From Alphaproteobacteria bacterium (GTDB lineage: Bacteria > Pseudomonadota > Alphaproteobacteria > Micavibrionales > Micavibrionaceae): a stretch of DNA of 47,620 nt. The DNA is taken from NCBI GenBank assembly GCA_020443075.1, contig JAGRIU010000012.1, forward strand, positions 1 through 47,620, read 5' to 3'. Below, one piece after another: positions 7,760-15,808 of this stretch. How positions within the stretch are numbered: position 1 is the stretch's first letter; each line of letters starts with the position of its first letter. The notes beneath the pieces are model-generated. The model did not search any database. It was not told the origin of the DNA and saw only the letters and a list, made by a program, of their open reading frames with translations. The translations under genes and the position numbers were made by a program.

Positions 7760-9034
7760 TTATCCCATTTTGGGCGTTGCGGTTGTCGGTTGTATTGTGT
7801 TTGCTGCGAATTCCGATTCGTTATTTGGTGCAGCAATTTTGGGTGCATTTGTTTCCTGTTTTGCGAATACATCGTCGGCGAGTTTGGCGTTCGAGTTCGT
7901 GGTTAAGCTTTCTTCCAGTTTTGTTGCAAATGTATTGTATTCTGAAGTTGTTGCTTCTCTTCCGAGTATGTGCTCGAGTTCGGCTTTGATGTCGGCATTG
8001 CCAATTTCGCCGTAGGCGGTTTCTGCATACTTTATCGCTTCTTTTGCGAGACGTTCTTGTTCGAGATTTCTATTTAATACCAGTTGCTCTGTTTCGCCGT
8101 TTTGTGCGGCAGCGATTTGCGTGTCTATGGCGTCGATTTGCCCCTGCGTTTCGGCGATTTGCGTGTCGAGTTTGTCGCTTTCGACGATGGAGGCGAATTG
8201 ATTGTTGATGTCACCGTTTTGTGCAGCAATGGCTTGTTCGAGTTCTGTGCGCAGTGTGTCGTGGGCCTGATATTTGGCTTCGGCGGCTTCGAAGCGGGCG
8301 GCGAGTTCCGGGTTTTCGTTGCCGAATTGCTGGCCGAATTTTTTCTGGTTTTCAATGTCTGTGACGGCCTGTGCGCGGTCGGCTTCATCGAGGTCTTTGA
8401 CGTAGATTTTTTCTCCGATATTTTGCGGGTCGTTGATGTAGCGTTCACCGTCTTCCTCTTCATAGACGACATAGCTTTGTCCCGGTGCGCCGCCGACAAC
8501 TGTTGCGTCGATGACGATGAGCGGTTTACCGGCCGCGCGGTCTTCGAGGATTTGCAGGTCTTCTGTGCGGCCTTCTTGGGTCAGTTTGTTCCATAGGTCG
8601 TCAACGCCGCTATAAATATTGGATAATTCTTGCTGCACGTTGGCTTGTTGATCTTGCAGTCCGGTGAGTTTTGTTTGTAGTGCGCTTCTTTGAATTTCCA
8701 GTGTTTGAAGTGTTGTAAAATCGTCTGCGCCGGGTTTTGTTGTTCTTTTTTCTTCCGCTTTCAAAAGGGCGAGCATTCTATGATGGTCATCAGGGGCGAG
8801 GCTGTCGGTTACATCATCTATTGATGCGATTTGTTCTCTATGTTGCCGGATGAGTTCTTCGCCGTGTTCTTGGACGCGTCTTGTTGCGGCAATCAGATCG
8901 GCTTCGTTTGTTATGCCTATGGTCGAGTATTGAACGCTGTGCACGCCATCCGGACCTTGCGTGTGCATGATTTTAGAGCGCATTTCTCCGAGGATTCTTC
9001 TGGTTTCGCCTCTGTTTTCTGTGGGTTCAGCCAT
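7760..9034 (-). CDS. Hypothetical coiled-coil protein, 424 residues, with a Y-x-D-P-type module
   Basis: I do not recognise a known family. Residues 50-140 and 240-335 are long charged helices with heptad-like spacing and many Gln/Ala (coiled coil). Between them, at about 170-224, is a beta-rich stretch ending in a short module (GERYINDPQNIGEKIYVKD, 196-214) that resembles two segments of the 646-residue neighbour at 9176-11116. There is no signal peptide or membrane helix. The C-terminal 60 residues are Thr/Asn/Ala-rich and look disordered. The gap to the downstream lysozyme-like gene is 30 nt, so the two are probably co-transcribed. Large helical proteins of this kind can be scaffolds, secreted effectors or structural proteins; nothing visible decides between these. 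Confidence 0.6.
   Translation of the reverse strand: MAEPTENRGETRRILGEMRSKIMHTQGPDGVHSVQYSTIGITNEADLIAATRRVQEHGEELIRQHREQIASIDDVTDSLAPDDHHRMLALLKAEEKRTTKPGADDFTTLQTLEIQRSALQTKLTGLQDQQANVQQELSNIYSGVDDLWNKLTQEGRTEDLQILEDRAAGKPLIVIDATVVGGAPGQSYVVYEEEDGERYINDPQNIGEKIYVKDLDEADRAQAVTDIENQKKFGQQFGNENPELAARFEAAEAKYQAHDTLRTELEQAIAAQNGDINNQFASIVESDKLDTQIAETQGQIDAIDTQIAAAQNGETEQLVLNRNLEQERLAKEAIKYAETAYGEIGNADIKAELEHILGREATTSEYNTFATKLEESLTTNSNAKLADDVFAKQETNAPKIAAPNNESEFAANTIQPTTATPKMG
8363..8449 (-). repeat. Protein-level module shared with the neighbouring coiled-coil gene (copy 1)
   Basis: Residues 196-224 of the 424-residue protein follow the pattern Y-[IY]-x-[D/H/K]-P-x-x-G-[EK]-[KR]-x-Y-[VI]-x-D-x-[DE]. 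Related segments occur twice in the 646-residue protein (10331-10402 and 9572-9646). The match is at the amino-acid level only. Confidence 0.45.
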
Positions 9035-9069
9035 TTCTTTTTCACACTCTTCTAAAATCTGAACTCTTT

Positions 9070-9109
9070 AATTTGCGCTTTGTTTTTATTGTTTTCGGAT
9101 GCGCAAATT
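9070..9109. other. Inverted repeat in the gap between the two coiled-coil genes
   Basis: AATTTGCGC (9070-9078) is perfectly inverted as GCGCAAATT (9101-9109) with a 22-nt spacer. It lies in the 141-nt gap upstream of the 424-residue gene. No clear T-run follows on the minus strand, so it is not an obvious terminator. It could be an operator or a weak attenuator. Confidence 0.4.
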
Positions 9110-9175
9110 TTCGCCGTATTTGTCCGTTGCCCTAAGGGTACGTGAAAAGTCTTAAGATAGTGTTAAGGCGCAGCC

Positions 9176-11116
9176 TTAGGCCGTGTTGTCGGCGGACGCG
9201 CCGGATTGTAGCGTACGGGTGCTCGTCGGGATGATTTGTGTGTTATCCAGAGGACGTGTTTGATTCGGGTCGTGTGCGGCGGTAAAAGAGGCTTGTAGCG
9301 CACTCCGGTTGATGGTCCAATCCGCGGCCAGATCTTTGAATCTGGATGTGAGGCGTTCCGGCCTGTTTTCTTCGTTGGCCGAGAGGTCACCTTTTTGCAC
9401 TTTTTCCAGTTTTTCTTTTGCTGGTTTGATCATGTTTTCTTCGGCTTGTTCACGAATCTTTTTGGTGGTGAGTTTCAGATCGTCCATCGTTTGTTCGAAG
9501 GTGTTGTTCGGGTCTGCACTGTAGATGGTTTCGTTCATGAAGAGTTTGCCTTGTACATAGGCAGCGCGGTGAATTTTTTCGATTTCATCGACGTCGGTGA
9601 TATAGGTGCGTTTGCCGGTTTCTTTGTCGTATGTATAATACAGTCCTTTTTTTCCTTCATTGTCGCGGTAGACATCTTGTCCGTCGCTGGTTTTGACGCG
9701 GTTGTGTTTCCAGGCGTAGGCGAGTTCGTCCGAGACCATTTTCTGGCCGAGCCATGTATTGGCGAGCCATGATGCCGCGCCGGTGGGGAGTTTTTCTCCA
9801 ATCGTGCTGGCCCAGTTGCCGTAAAGCCTTTTAAGTTGCCCGTGGCGGCCGCCATGATATTCCAGAGCTTTGTTTGCTTGTTCGACGGTTTTTCGAGCTT
9901 TGTCGAGTTGCGCTTTGACTTCTTCGAACGTTTTGAGCCCTTCGGATATGATTGCGTCGTTTTTATGTACGAGCTGGTACGTGTAGTTTTTTTGGGCTTT
10001 CAGTTCTTTATACATCTCCGCAATGGCAAATAATCTGGGGCCGAATGTGTCACTGGGGATGGGTTGCCCTGTTCTTTTGGCTTCGGCAGCGGCCTCTTTG
10101 AGTTCGGCTCTGAGCGCATCTCTTTCGGCGTCAAAGCGGGCTTGCAAGTTCTGTAATTTTTGAATGGCGATCTGGCTTTCTTCGATTTTGGCCAGAGTTG
10201 CGCCGATGGCGTCGCGTTGTTCTTCGCTGATGTCTTTTGCCTCGCAATAGGCCAGCATCTCTTTGTATTTTGCGTTGAAGTTTTCTATGCGCTCAGGTGA
10301 GATATCGTTGCCCAGTTTACGGCCTGTTGAGAGGAGCCTCTCGGCTTTTTCCGTATCGACGGCGATGCGCTCGCCGGATTCAGGATGTTTGATGTAATAG
10401 CCTTGCTCATCTTTAAAGAGGGCAAAATGTTTTTGCTGCTGGCCTTCAATGTCCATCTTAATAATGGCCATGTCTTTGGCTTGGGCCACGAGGTTTTGGA
10501 AGAAATTTTTGGCATCGCCGTCGATGCCGCCGATCTGTATCCCTAAATCTGTGTAGAGGATACCCAGTTTTTGGTATTCTTCTATTAACTGGTCTTTTAG
10601 CTCGGGACCGAAGCTTTTGTAGTTTGATTTGATCTCTTTGAGTATCTCTCTGTCATCTTGTGATATGAGGCCTTTTTCCAAACATTCGTCGATCAGCGTT
10701 TTTATTTCTTCGTAGCGCTTTTCGTTTTCGACGCTCCAGGTGTTGATAGCGCGCAGGGCTTGGTGGATTTCTGTTTGTTTTTGAGCGATATATTCTATGA
10801 AACGCCGATTGTCTTCCAGCATTTGCAAAAGGCGCAAGCATTGTTGGCGGATGGCCTGTTTTTGTTGCTCGGCGGCGCTGAGTTTTCCGCCGCGGCCTTC
10901 GGCGCTGAAAACCGTATGGCCGTTACCGTTGAGGCGGTCGCTATAAAGATGCAAAAGGCGTTTGATGTTTTGTGGATGGCCGCTGAAGATATCCGAGGCT
11001 TCTTTCAGGGCTTGTTCTTCGGCGGTGTCGTGATTCAGGACGTTTTGCGCCAGAGATTCAAGCTTGGCGCTTTGTATGTGAATTTGGTTTTCTCTTATGG
11101 CTTTTTCTTTGGCCAT
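9176..11116 (-). CDS. Large hypothetical coiled-coil protein, 646 residues, with two Y-x-D-P-type modules
   Basis: I do not recognise a known family. Most of the protein is charged helix, with coiled-coil-like stretches at about residues 80-185, 275-345 and 390-430. Two short beta-type modules interrupt it: GYYIKHPESGERIAVDTEK (about 239-257) and LYYTYDKETGKRTYITDVD (about 492-510). Both resemble a segment in the 424-residue neighbour. There is no signal peptide or membrane helix, and the C-terminus is Thr/Ser/Asn-rich. It is the first gene of the minus-strand cluster and is divergent from sucC over a 218-nt intergenic region. Function unknown; the link with a lysozyme-like gene hints at a cell-wall-related or secreted role, which is inference. 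Confidence 0.6.
   Translation of the reverse strand: MAKEKAIRENQIHIQSAKLESLAQNVLNHDTAEEQALKEASDIFSGHPQNIKRLLHLYSDRLNGNGHTVFSAEGRGGKLSAAEQQKQAIRQQCLRLLQMLEDNRRFIEYIAQKQTEIHQALRAINTWSVENEKRYEEIKTLIDECLEKGLISQDDREILKEIKSNYKSFGPELKDQLIEEYQKLGILYTDLGIQIGGIDGDAKNFFQNLVAQAKDMAIIKMDIEGQQQKHFALFKDEQGYYIKHPESGERIAVDTEKAERLLSTGRKLGNDISPERIENFNAKYKEMLAYCEAKDISEEQRDAIGATLAKIEESQIAIQKLQNLQARFDAERDALRAELKEAAAEAKRTGQPIPSDTFGPRLFAIAEMYKELKAQKNYTYQLVHKNDAIISEGLKTFEEVKAQLDKARKTVEQANKALEYHGGRHGQLKRLYGNWASTIGEKLPTGAASWLANTWLGQKMVSDELAYAWKHNRVKTSDGQDVYRDNEGKKGLYYTYDKETGKRTYITDVDEIEKIHRAAYVQGKLFMNETIYSADPNNTFEQTMDDLKLTTKKIREQAEENMIKPAKEKLEKVQKGDLSANEENRPERLTSRFKDLAADWTINRSALQASFTAAHDPNQTRPLDNTQIIPTSTRTLQSGASADNTA
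9572..9646 (-). repeat. Protein-level module (copy 3), second copy in the 646-residue protein
   Basis: Residues 491-515. Tyr pair, then K-E-T-G-K-R, then Y-I-x-D-x-D-E-I-E-K. This is the clearest example of the module. Confidence 0.45.
10331..10402 (-). repeat. Protein-level module (copy 2), first copy in the 646-residue protein
   Basis: Residues 239-262. Tyr pair, then H-P-E-S-G-E-R, then V-D-T-E-K-A-E-R. It aligns with the other two copies without gaps in its G-E/K-R core. Confidence 0.45.
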
Positions 11117-11334
11117 TTTCCCGTTCGTCCCCTCGTATTCACCATTTTATGCCGATTATTGTTACAGCTTACTGATACAGTTCGGCTTAGCATGAAGTGT
11201 AGTATGTAAAATTTAACAAATAATTAACGCATCTTTTAAAAATCCTTGGTTAATGGCTTGCAAAAGGGTAGATGCGCGTTTAAGTCTTTGGTTAGGTTTT
11301 AATTTTTAACGCATAAGCAAGAGAGCGTTTTCCT
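11117..11334. promoter_or_regulatory. Divergent intergenic region between the coiled-coil cluster and sucC
   Basis: A 218-nt AT-rich region with no reading frame I would call. It should hold promoters for both directions. GCATCT (11229-11234) is inverted as AGATGC (11270-11275). I cannot assign confident -35/-10 boxes. A modest ribosome site, AGAGAG (11320-11325), precedes the sucC ATG. Confidence 0.4.
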
Positions 11335-12543
11335 ATGAATATCCATGAATATCAGGCGAAAGAGTTATTGGCGAAATATGGCGTGGCGGTGCCCAAGGGC
11401 ATTCCGGCGATGAGTGTGGATGAAGCCGTTAAGGCTGCGAAAGACCTTCAGGCGGGCGGAACGAGCCTGTTTGTTGTGAAGGCACAAATCCATGCCGGTG
11501 GGCGCGGGGCCGGGCACTTTACCGATAATCCTTCGGGGAAGGGCGGTGTGCGCCTGTGCAAGACGCCGGATGAGGTGCGTGCGGCGGCCGAGGCGATGCT
11601 GGGCAAGGTTTTGGTGACCAAGCAGACGGGGCCGGAAGGCAAAGAGGTCCAGCGTCTTTACGTGACGGACGGGGTTGATATTGAAAAAGAATATTATGCC
11701 TCTGTTTTGCTGGACCGGGCGACGAGCCGCGTGACCTTTATGGTTTCGACCGAAGGCGGGATGGATATTGAAGAGGTTGCAGAGAAAACGCCGGAGAAAA
11801 TTATCAAGGTTTCGGTCGATCCGGCCGCGGGTTTTTCCGGTTTCCATGCGCGGCGTCTGGCGTTTGCGCTGGGGTTGTCGGGGGCGCAGGTCAAGTCGGC
11901 CACGAAGTTCTTTGGCGCGCTTTATAAAGCGTTTTTGCAACTGGATGCCTCGATTGTCGAAATTAACCCGATGATTTTGGTTGGTGACGAGGTGATGGCG
12001 CTGGATGCGAAGATGAATTTCGATTCGAATGCGCTGTACCGTCAACCGGACGTGTTTGCGATGCGCGATGAGAGCGAGGAAGACGAGAACGAGAAGCTGG
12101 CGGCGGATAACGAGCTGTCTTATGTGTCTCTGGACGGGAATATCGGCTGTATGGTCAACGGGGCCGGTCTGGCGATGGCGACGATGGATATTATCAAGCT
12201 GGAAGGCGGCGAGCCTGCGAACTTTTTGGATGTCGGGGGCGGTGCGACGAAAGAGCGCGTGACCACAGCGTTCAAGATTATCCTGTCCGATCCGAATGTG
12301 AAGGGCATTCTGGTCAATATTTTCGGCGGCATTATGAAATGCGATGTGATCGCCGAGGGCGTCGTTGCGGCGGCGAAGGAAGTCAAGCTGAGTGTGCCTT
12401 TGGTTGTGCGTCTGGAAGGCACGAATGTTGACAAGGGAAAAGAAATTATGGCAAGCTCCGGCCTGCCGATTATTTCTGCCGATGATCTGGGTGATGCCGC
12501 GAAAAAAGTTGTTCAGGCCACCAAGCAGGCGCAAGCGGCTTAG
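11335..12543 (+). CDS. sucC: Succinyl-CoA ligase (ADP-forming) beta subunit
   Basis: A 402-residue protein beginning [17 protein letters not shown], the SucC hallmark, followed by an ATP-grasp domain ([16 protein letters not shown]). The ADP/Mg site includes [10 protein letters not shown] and ALDAKMNFD, and the C-terminal CoA-ligase domain has [27 protein letters not shown] and [18 protein letters not shown]. With SucD it makes succinate and ATP from succinyl-CoA in the TCA cycle. It is slightly longer than E. coli SucC (388) owing to an acidic insert ([10 protein letters not shown], about residue 244). sucD, which normally follows within a few bases, is absent: a 58-codon frame and a terminator follow instead. 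Confidence 0.96.
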   Translation: MNIHEYQAKELLAKYGVAVPKGIPAMSVDEAVKAAKDLQAGGTSLFVVKAQIHAGGRGAGHFTDNPSGKGGVRLCKTPDEVRAAAEAMLGKVLVTKQTGPEGKEVQRLYVTDGVDIEKEYYASVLLDRATSRVTFMVSTEGGMDIEEVAEKTPEKIIKVSVDPAAGFSGFHARRLAFALGLSGAQVKSATKFFGALYKAFLQLDASIVEINPMILVGDEVMALDAKMNFDSNALYRQPDVFAMRDESEEDENEKLAADNELSYVSLDGNIGCMVNGAGLAMATMDIIKLEGGEPANFLDVGGGATKERVTTAFKIILSDPNVKGILVNIFGGIMKCDVIAEGVVAAAKEVKLSVPLVVRLEGTNVDKGKEIMASSGLPIISADDLGDAAKKVVQATKQAQAA

Positions 12544-12571
12544 GGTTTAACTTAATTATAAAGGGTATATT

Positions 12572-12748
12572 ATGAGCGATAAGACAAAAAGCGGAGAGAA
12601 GAAGGTCGCAGTTATTTCCGGTAGAGCGTGGAAGGATGTCTTGGATAAAAATCCTGTGAAGCCATCTGCGGAGCGCGGTGGCGTTGATGCTGCTCTTGCT
12701 CCTGTTGCTCCGAAACCGCCGGAAGGGCCAACAACGGGAAACGACTAG
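12572..12748 (+). CDS. Hypothetical 58-residue protein downstream of sucC
   Basis: A short frame starting at ATG 12572 with an AAGGG ribosome site at 12561-12565. The product is Lys/Ala/Pro-rich (MSDKTKSGEKKVAVISGRAW near the start, a Pro-rich tail APVAPKPPEGP). It lies 28 nt after sucC and before a clear terminator, so it is probably in the sucC transcript. I do not recognise it. It sits where sucD would be expected but shows no resemblance to SucD. Confidence 0.5.
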   Translation: MSDKTKSGEKKVAVISGRAWKDVLDKNPVKPSAERGGVDAALAPVAPKPPEGPTTGND

Positions 12749-12780
12749 AGGATAGAGATGTGTTCCACACACATAAATTA

Positions 12781-12808
12781 AAGCCCCTGATCGGGGGCTT
12801 TTTTGTTT
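12781..12808 (+). terminator. Intrinsic terminator of the sucC unit
   Basis: AAGCCCC (12781-12787) pairs with GGGGCTT (12794-12800) over a 6-nt loop, followed by a T-rich run. It closes the plus-strand sucC transcript before the convergent minus-strand genes. Confidence 0.9.
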
Positions 12809-12823
12809 TTTCACGTTATTTTT

Positions 12824-13135
12824 TTAAGCGATGCTACTTATTCCTGCTGTTGGTGATGGGCGCATGGGTAGATCGATTTTTGGAGCCGGTTCGATCGTCG
12901 GGGTGTTGTCGGCTGCGCCGAAATCAATGCCTTGTGCGGTTGTTGCAACGGTTTGGAATGCTCCAATGTGCAGTGCGGCATTGCCCAATAGGTTTGGACC
13001 GCTTGTTACGCGATCTGTGTCACTTGATGTTGGCATGCCGCCCGGCTTAATCAAGCCGAATGTAAACATGGCAACAAAATCGCCTTCGGTTCCTCTTTCC
13101 TGTGCCGCTGTGTTCGGTGCGTCTAGGTTAGACAT
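12824..13135 (-). CDS. Hypothetical protein, 103 residues
   Basis: An unrecognised small protein rich in Ala, Thr, Pro and Gly, without a signal peptide or obvious membrane helix. It includes a short hydrophobic patch (FVAMFTFGLI) and a Pro-rich tail. On the minus strand a strong GAGGGA ribosome site lies 5-6 nt before the ATG at 13133-13135, which supports expression. It ends 16 nt from the sucC terminator, which may also serve it in reverse. Confidence 0.55.
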   Translation of the reverse strand: MSNLDAPNTAAQERGTEGDFVAMFTFGLIKPGGMPTSSDTDRVTSGPNLLGNAALHIGAFQTVATTAQGIDFGAADNTPTIEPAPKIDLPMRPSPTAGISSIA

Positions 13136-13197
13136 TTTTATCCCTCATATTGTTGTGTTTTATCAGTATAGCAGGATATTTTTGTGAATGACAAATT

Positions 13198-13503
13198 TTA
13201 CAATTGGGTCGACACCATTACGGGGACTTTGTACGACTCTATGGTGTTTCGTTCCGGGGTGTCGTCTACCCCGACGAGATAAATATACCCGGCTTTTTTG
13301 ATGTCTTCGTATATTTCTTTATCTATTTCGTCCATGATAATGCCGCCTATCAGGCCCTCTTCACCGCCAATGCATAATTCGCCTTGGTCCACATCGAGTG
13401 ATACCCATTCAGGCGTTTTAGGCAGATGTCCGATATAAAAGAATGCCATTTCTCCGTCTTCGTTTATGCCGAGGGAGGTTTTTTCTTTTGTTATTTGTTT
13501 CAT
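13198..13503 (-). CDS. Hypothetical acidic protein, 101 residues
   Basis: An acidic small protein I do not recognise. It has beta-strand-like segments (EMAFFYIGHLP, WVSLDVDQGELCIGGEEGLIGG), a helix (DEIDKEIYEDIKKAG) and a final beta hairpin (YIYLVGVDD). No signal peptide. It follows ispA by 16 nt on the same strand, at a place where dxs is often found in alphaproteobacteria, and may be read through from ispA. The ribosome site is weak. Confidence 0.55.
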   Translation of the reverse strand: MKQITKEKTSLGINEDGEMAFFYIGHLPKTPEWVSLDVDQGELCIGGEEGLIGGIIMDEIDKEIYEDIKKAGYIYLVGVDDTPERNTIESYKVPVMVSTQL

Positions 13504-13519
13504 GGCAGCTTTTTAACGA

Positions 13520-14434
13520 TTAAGCCCGGCGTTGCAGGACATAGAGGGCGAGGTCTTTCAGGACATCGGCGCGGTTTTCAAAGATGTGAAGGTGGCGGAT
13601 GGCCTGATTGACGATCATTTCGGCGCGCTCGCGGGCGGCGTCCTTGCCCATGGTGGAAACGAAGGTGGCTTTGCCTGCGCTTTCGTCCTTGCGGGTGTCT
13701 TTGCCTGTGTCTTGCGGGTCGGCTTCGACGTCGAGAATATCATCGGTGACCTGGAAGGCGAGGCCTAAATCGTGGGCATAGGCGCACAGGGCTTTGCGCT
13801 GGGGTTCTCCGGCTTTGCCGAGGATGGCGCCGGCTTCGCAGGCAAAGGCCATGAGCTTTCCGGTTTTCATGCGTTGCAGGCGGCTAATTTCGCCGACATC
13901 GAATTCAACCTCGTCGTTTTCGGCGATCAGGTCGAGCATTTGTCCGCCGACCATGCCGTGGCCGCCCGCAGCCTGAGCAAGCGCTTTGACGAGTTGGCAG
14001 CGTACGTGCGGGTCTTCGTGGGTTTCCGGGTCGGCCAGCACTTCGAAAGCGAGCGTTAGAAGGGCGTCTCCGGCAAGGATGGCGGTGGCTTCGTCGTATT
14101 GTTTATGCACGGTTGGCTGGCCGCGGCGTAGGGAGGCATCATCCATGGCAGGCAGGTCGTCGTGGATGAGCGAATAACAGTGGACGAATTCAATCGCGGC
14201 GGCAACGCGGCGGGCGCGGGCTGAAGGCACATTGAACAAAAAGGCAGACTGGATGGCCAAAAACGGGCGCAGGCGTTTTCCTCCGCCCAGTGTGCCGTGG
14301 CGCATGGCGTCATAGAGCGGGGCTTCGGGGAGGTCCGTTTCGGGGAGTAGACGGGCAATCGTGCGGTTGACGGCGTCCGTGATCTCGTCCATTTTAGCTT
14401 GAAGCTTGGGGCTGGCATCGCGTGGGGATGGCAT
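13520..14434 (-). CDS. ispA: (2E,6E)-farnesyl diphosphate synthase
   Basis: A 304-residue short-chain polyprenyl synthase. The first Asp-rich motif is HDDLPAMDDASLRRG (residues 91-105) and the second is FQVTDDILD (227-235). GGGKRLRPFL (50-59) binds isopentenyl diphosphate. It condenses DMAPP/GPP with IPP to FPP for quinone and undecaprenyl synthesis. The two residues between the first-motif Asp pairs (DDxxxxD) fit bacterial IspA. xseB lies immediately upstream (63 nt), the standard alphaproteobacterial xseB-ispA pair. IspH, elsewhere in the window, supplies the precursors. Confidence 0.93.
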   Translation of the reverse strand: MPSPRDASPKLQAKMDEITDAVNRTIARLLPETDLPEAPLYDAMRHGTLGGGKRLRPFLAIQSAFLFNVPSARARRVAAAIEFVHCYSLIHDDLPAMDDASLRRGQPTVHKQYDEATAILAGDALLTLAFEVLADPETHEDPHVRCQLVKALAQAAGGHGMVGGQMLDLIAENDEVEFDVGEISRLQRMKTGKLMAFACEAGAILGKAGEPQRKALCAYAHDLGLAFQVTDDILDVEADPQDTGKDTRKDESAGKATFVSTMGKDAARERAEMIVNQAIRHLHIFENRADVLKDLALYVLQRRA

Positions 14435-14497
14435 TTTTTGTCCTCTTTTGTTCTTGTGGCTTTGTTACTCGTCGCTTACGTATTGTTCATACGCTGC

Positions 14498-14740
14498 TTA
14501 TTCTCCGTCCAAAGGCTGGGTTGATAATTTACCATCTTTGTCGATGGTGATTTTCTCGATTTTTTCCTGTGCTTCTTTAAGCTTTTTGTCGCAGTGGTTT
14601 TTGAGCTTTATGCCGCGTTCATAAGCCGTAATGGATTCTTCCAAGGGGGCCTGGCCGCTTTCGAGGCTGCGGACGATGGTTTCAAGCTCGCCTAGCGCGT
14701 CTTCAAAGGTCAAGGTTTCAATCGCTTTTGCATTTCCCAT
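14498..14740 (-). CDS. xseB: Exodeoxyribonuclease VII small subunit
   Basis: An 80-residue helical protein with the XseB pattern: LTFEDALGELETIVRSLESG, then PLEESITAYERGIKL and a Cys/Lys-rich helix (KNHCDKKLKEAQEKIEKI). It partners XseA in a nuclease that degrades single-stranded DNA. The length is typical. The pairing with ispA on the same strand is common and supports the call. Confidence 0.93.
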   Translation of the reverse strand: MGNAKAIETLTFEDALGELETIVRSLESGQAPLEESITAYERGIKLKNHCDKKLKEAQEKIEKITIDKDGKLSTQPLDGE

Positions 14741-14838
14741 GGGGAAAGAGTGTATGCCAGAGTGCGCGCCGGCTCAAGCGGAGAATTGAGGGAATCATAA
14801 TTCTTGCTGATTTACTGATGGTTTCGTGAGGATGGTTG

Positions 14839-15123
14839 TTATATCAAAGCAACGGGTCTTTTGTTTGCATCTTGATTGTCTTGATCAAAGCCGTTTATGA
14901 CCTGGGCGACTGTTTTTGCATTTTTTTTAAATTGTTCAACCTGTGTTTTTTCTGTGTCTGTTAGAGGGTTGTAGGTTCCTCCTGTGTAGATGCCCTCTGG
15001 TGAGGCTATGATGACGTGTATTGCGCTCAGGTTTCTGCGGTTCGCTATGAAGTGTTCAGCCAGTTCTTTGCGGGTTTGCGCATCCCATTTCTTGACCTGA
15101 AAGTTCTTGGTTTCTCGTGCCAT
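14839..15123 (-). CDS. Hypothetical protein, 94 residues
   Basis: An unrecognised small basic protein. The first half is helical (DAQTRKELAEHFIANRRNL), followed by a strand (AIHVIIASPEGIYTGG) and a helical, Gln/Asn-rich C-terminal part. It has no signal peptide. It lies 72 nt downstream of gmhA on the same strand. The ribosome site (AAGG) is distant from the ATG, so expression is uncertain. Confidence 0.45.
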   Translation of the reverse strand: MARETKNFQVKKWDAQTRKELAEHFIANRRNLSAIHVIIASPEGIYTGGTYNPLTDTEKTQVEQFKKNAKTVAQVINGFDQDNQDANKRPVALI

Positions 15124-15195
15124 AGTTTTTTTCGTGCCTTAGGTTGTTTTCTGTAAAAATGTTATGTTTATGCCAAGCTGTCAATGGGAAAATGA

Positions 15196-15786
15196 TTACA
15201 CCAGATAGAGGCGCTGTTCGAGGGCGCCGCAGAGCATTTGTCCGAGAGTGATGTGCATTTCCTGAATGCGGGCGGTGGTTTGCGAGGGGACGATGAGCAG
15301 GCAATCGCAAAGCGGGGGCATATTGCCGCCGTCACGGCCCGAAAGACCGATGGTTGTCAGGCCGATATCTTGGGCGGTTTGCAAGCCCTTGATGATGTTG
15401 GGGCTGGTACCGGAGGTGCTGATGGCGATGGCGACGTCGCCGGGTTTTCCTATGGCCTCTATCTGACGGGCGAAGAGGTCTTCAAAGCCCAGATCGTTGC
15501 CGATCGCGGTTAGGGCCGAGGTGTCGGTTGTCAATGCGAGGGCGGGGATCGGGATGCGGTTTTTGATGTAACGCACGGTGAGTTCAGTGGCGAGATGCTG
15601 GGCGTCGGCGGCGCTGCCGCCATTGCCGAAGAAGAGAATTTTACCGTCTTTTTCTATGCTTTGTATGCAAAGATCTAGCATTTGTTCAAATGATTTTTCC
15701 AATGTTTCAAAGGTTTTTTGCGCGGTTTCCATGTGTTCGCGCTGTTGCTCGGCCCAGAATGTCTCAAGGTTGAAGGAACTGGTCAT
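15196..15786 (-). CDS. gmhA: Phosphoheptose isomerase (SIS-domain protein GmhA)
   Basis: A 196-residue SIS-domain protein. The phosphosugar-binding loops are FFGNGGSAADAQHLATEL (about residues 52-69) and AISTSGTSPNIIKGL (about 121-135). The C-terminal EMHITLGQMLCGALEQ carries the conserved Glu/His metal-site positions. GmhA converts sedoheptulose 7-phosphate to D-glycero-D-manno-heptose 7-phosphate for lipopolysaccharide core. A DiaA-type regulator shares the fold, but the ELTVRY and GFEDLFARQ segments match GmhA better. It lies 22 nt after the lipoprotein gene, so the two are probably one transcript. Confidence 0.85.
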   Translation of the reverse strand: MTSSFNLETFWAEQQREHMETAQKTFETLEKSFEQMLDLCIQSIEKDGKILFFGNGGSAADAQHLATELTVRYIKNRIPIPALALTTDTSALTAIGNDLGFEDLFARQIEAIGKPGDVAIAISTSGTSPNIIKGLQTAQDIGLTTIGLSGRDGGNMPPLCDCLLIVPSQTTARIQEMHITLGQMLCGALEQRLYLV

Positions 15787-15808
15787 TGTTTTTGGTCTTT
15801 CGCGCGGT

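Noticed and set aside
11365..12534. 389-codon open frame antisense to sucC
   Set aside because: The residue pattern is that of a frame shadow (His/Arg/Gln-rich, no domain). sucC is unambiguous on the other strand.
12760..13050. Plus-strand frame running through the sucC terminator
   Set aside because: It starts in the terminator hairpin and is the shadow of the 103-codon minus-strand gene, which has a strong ribosome site.
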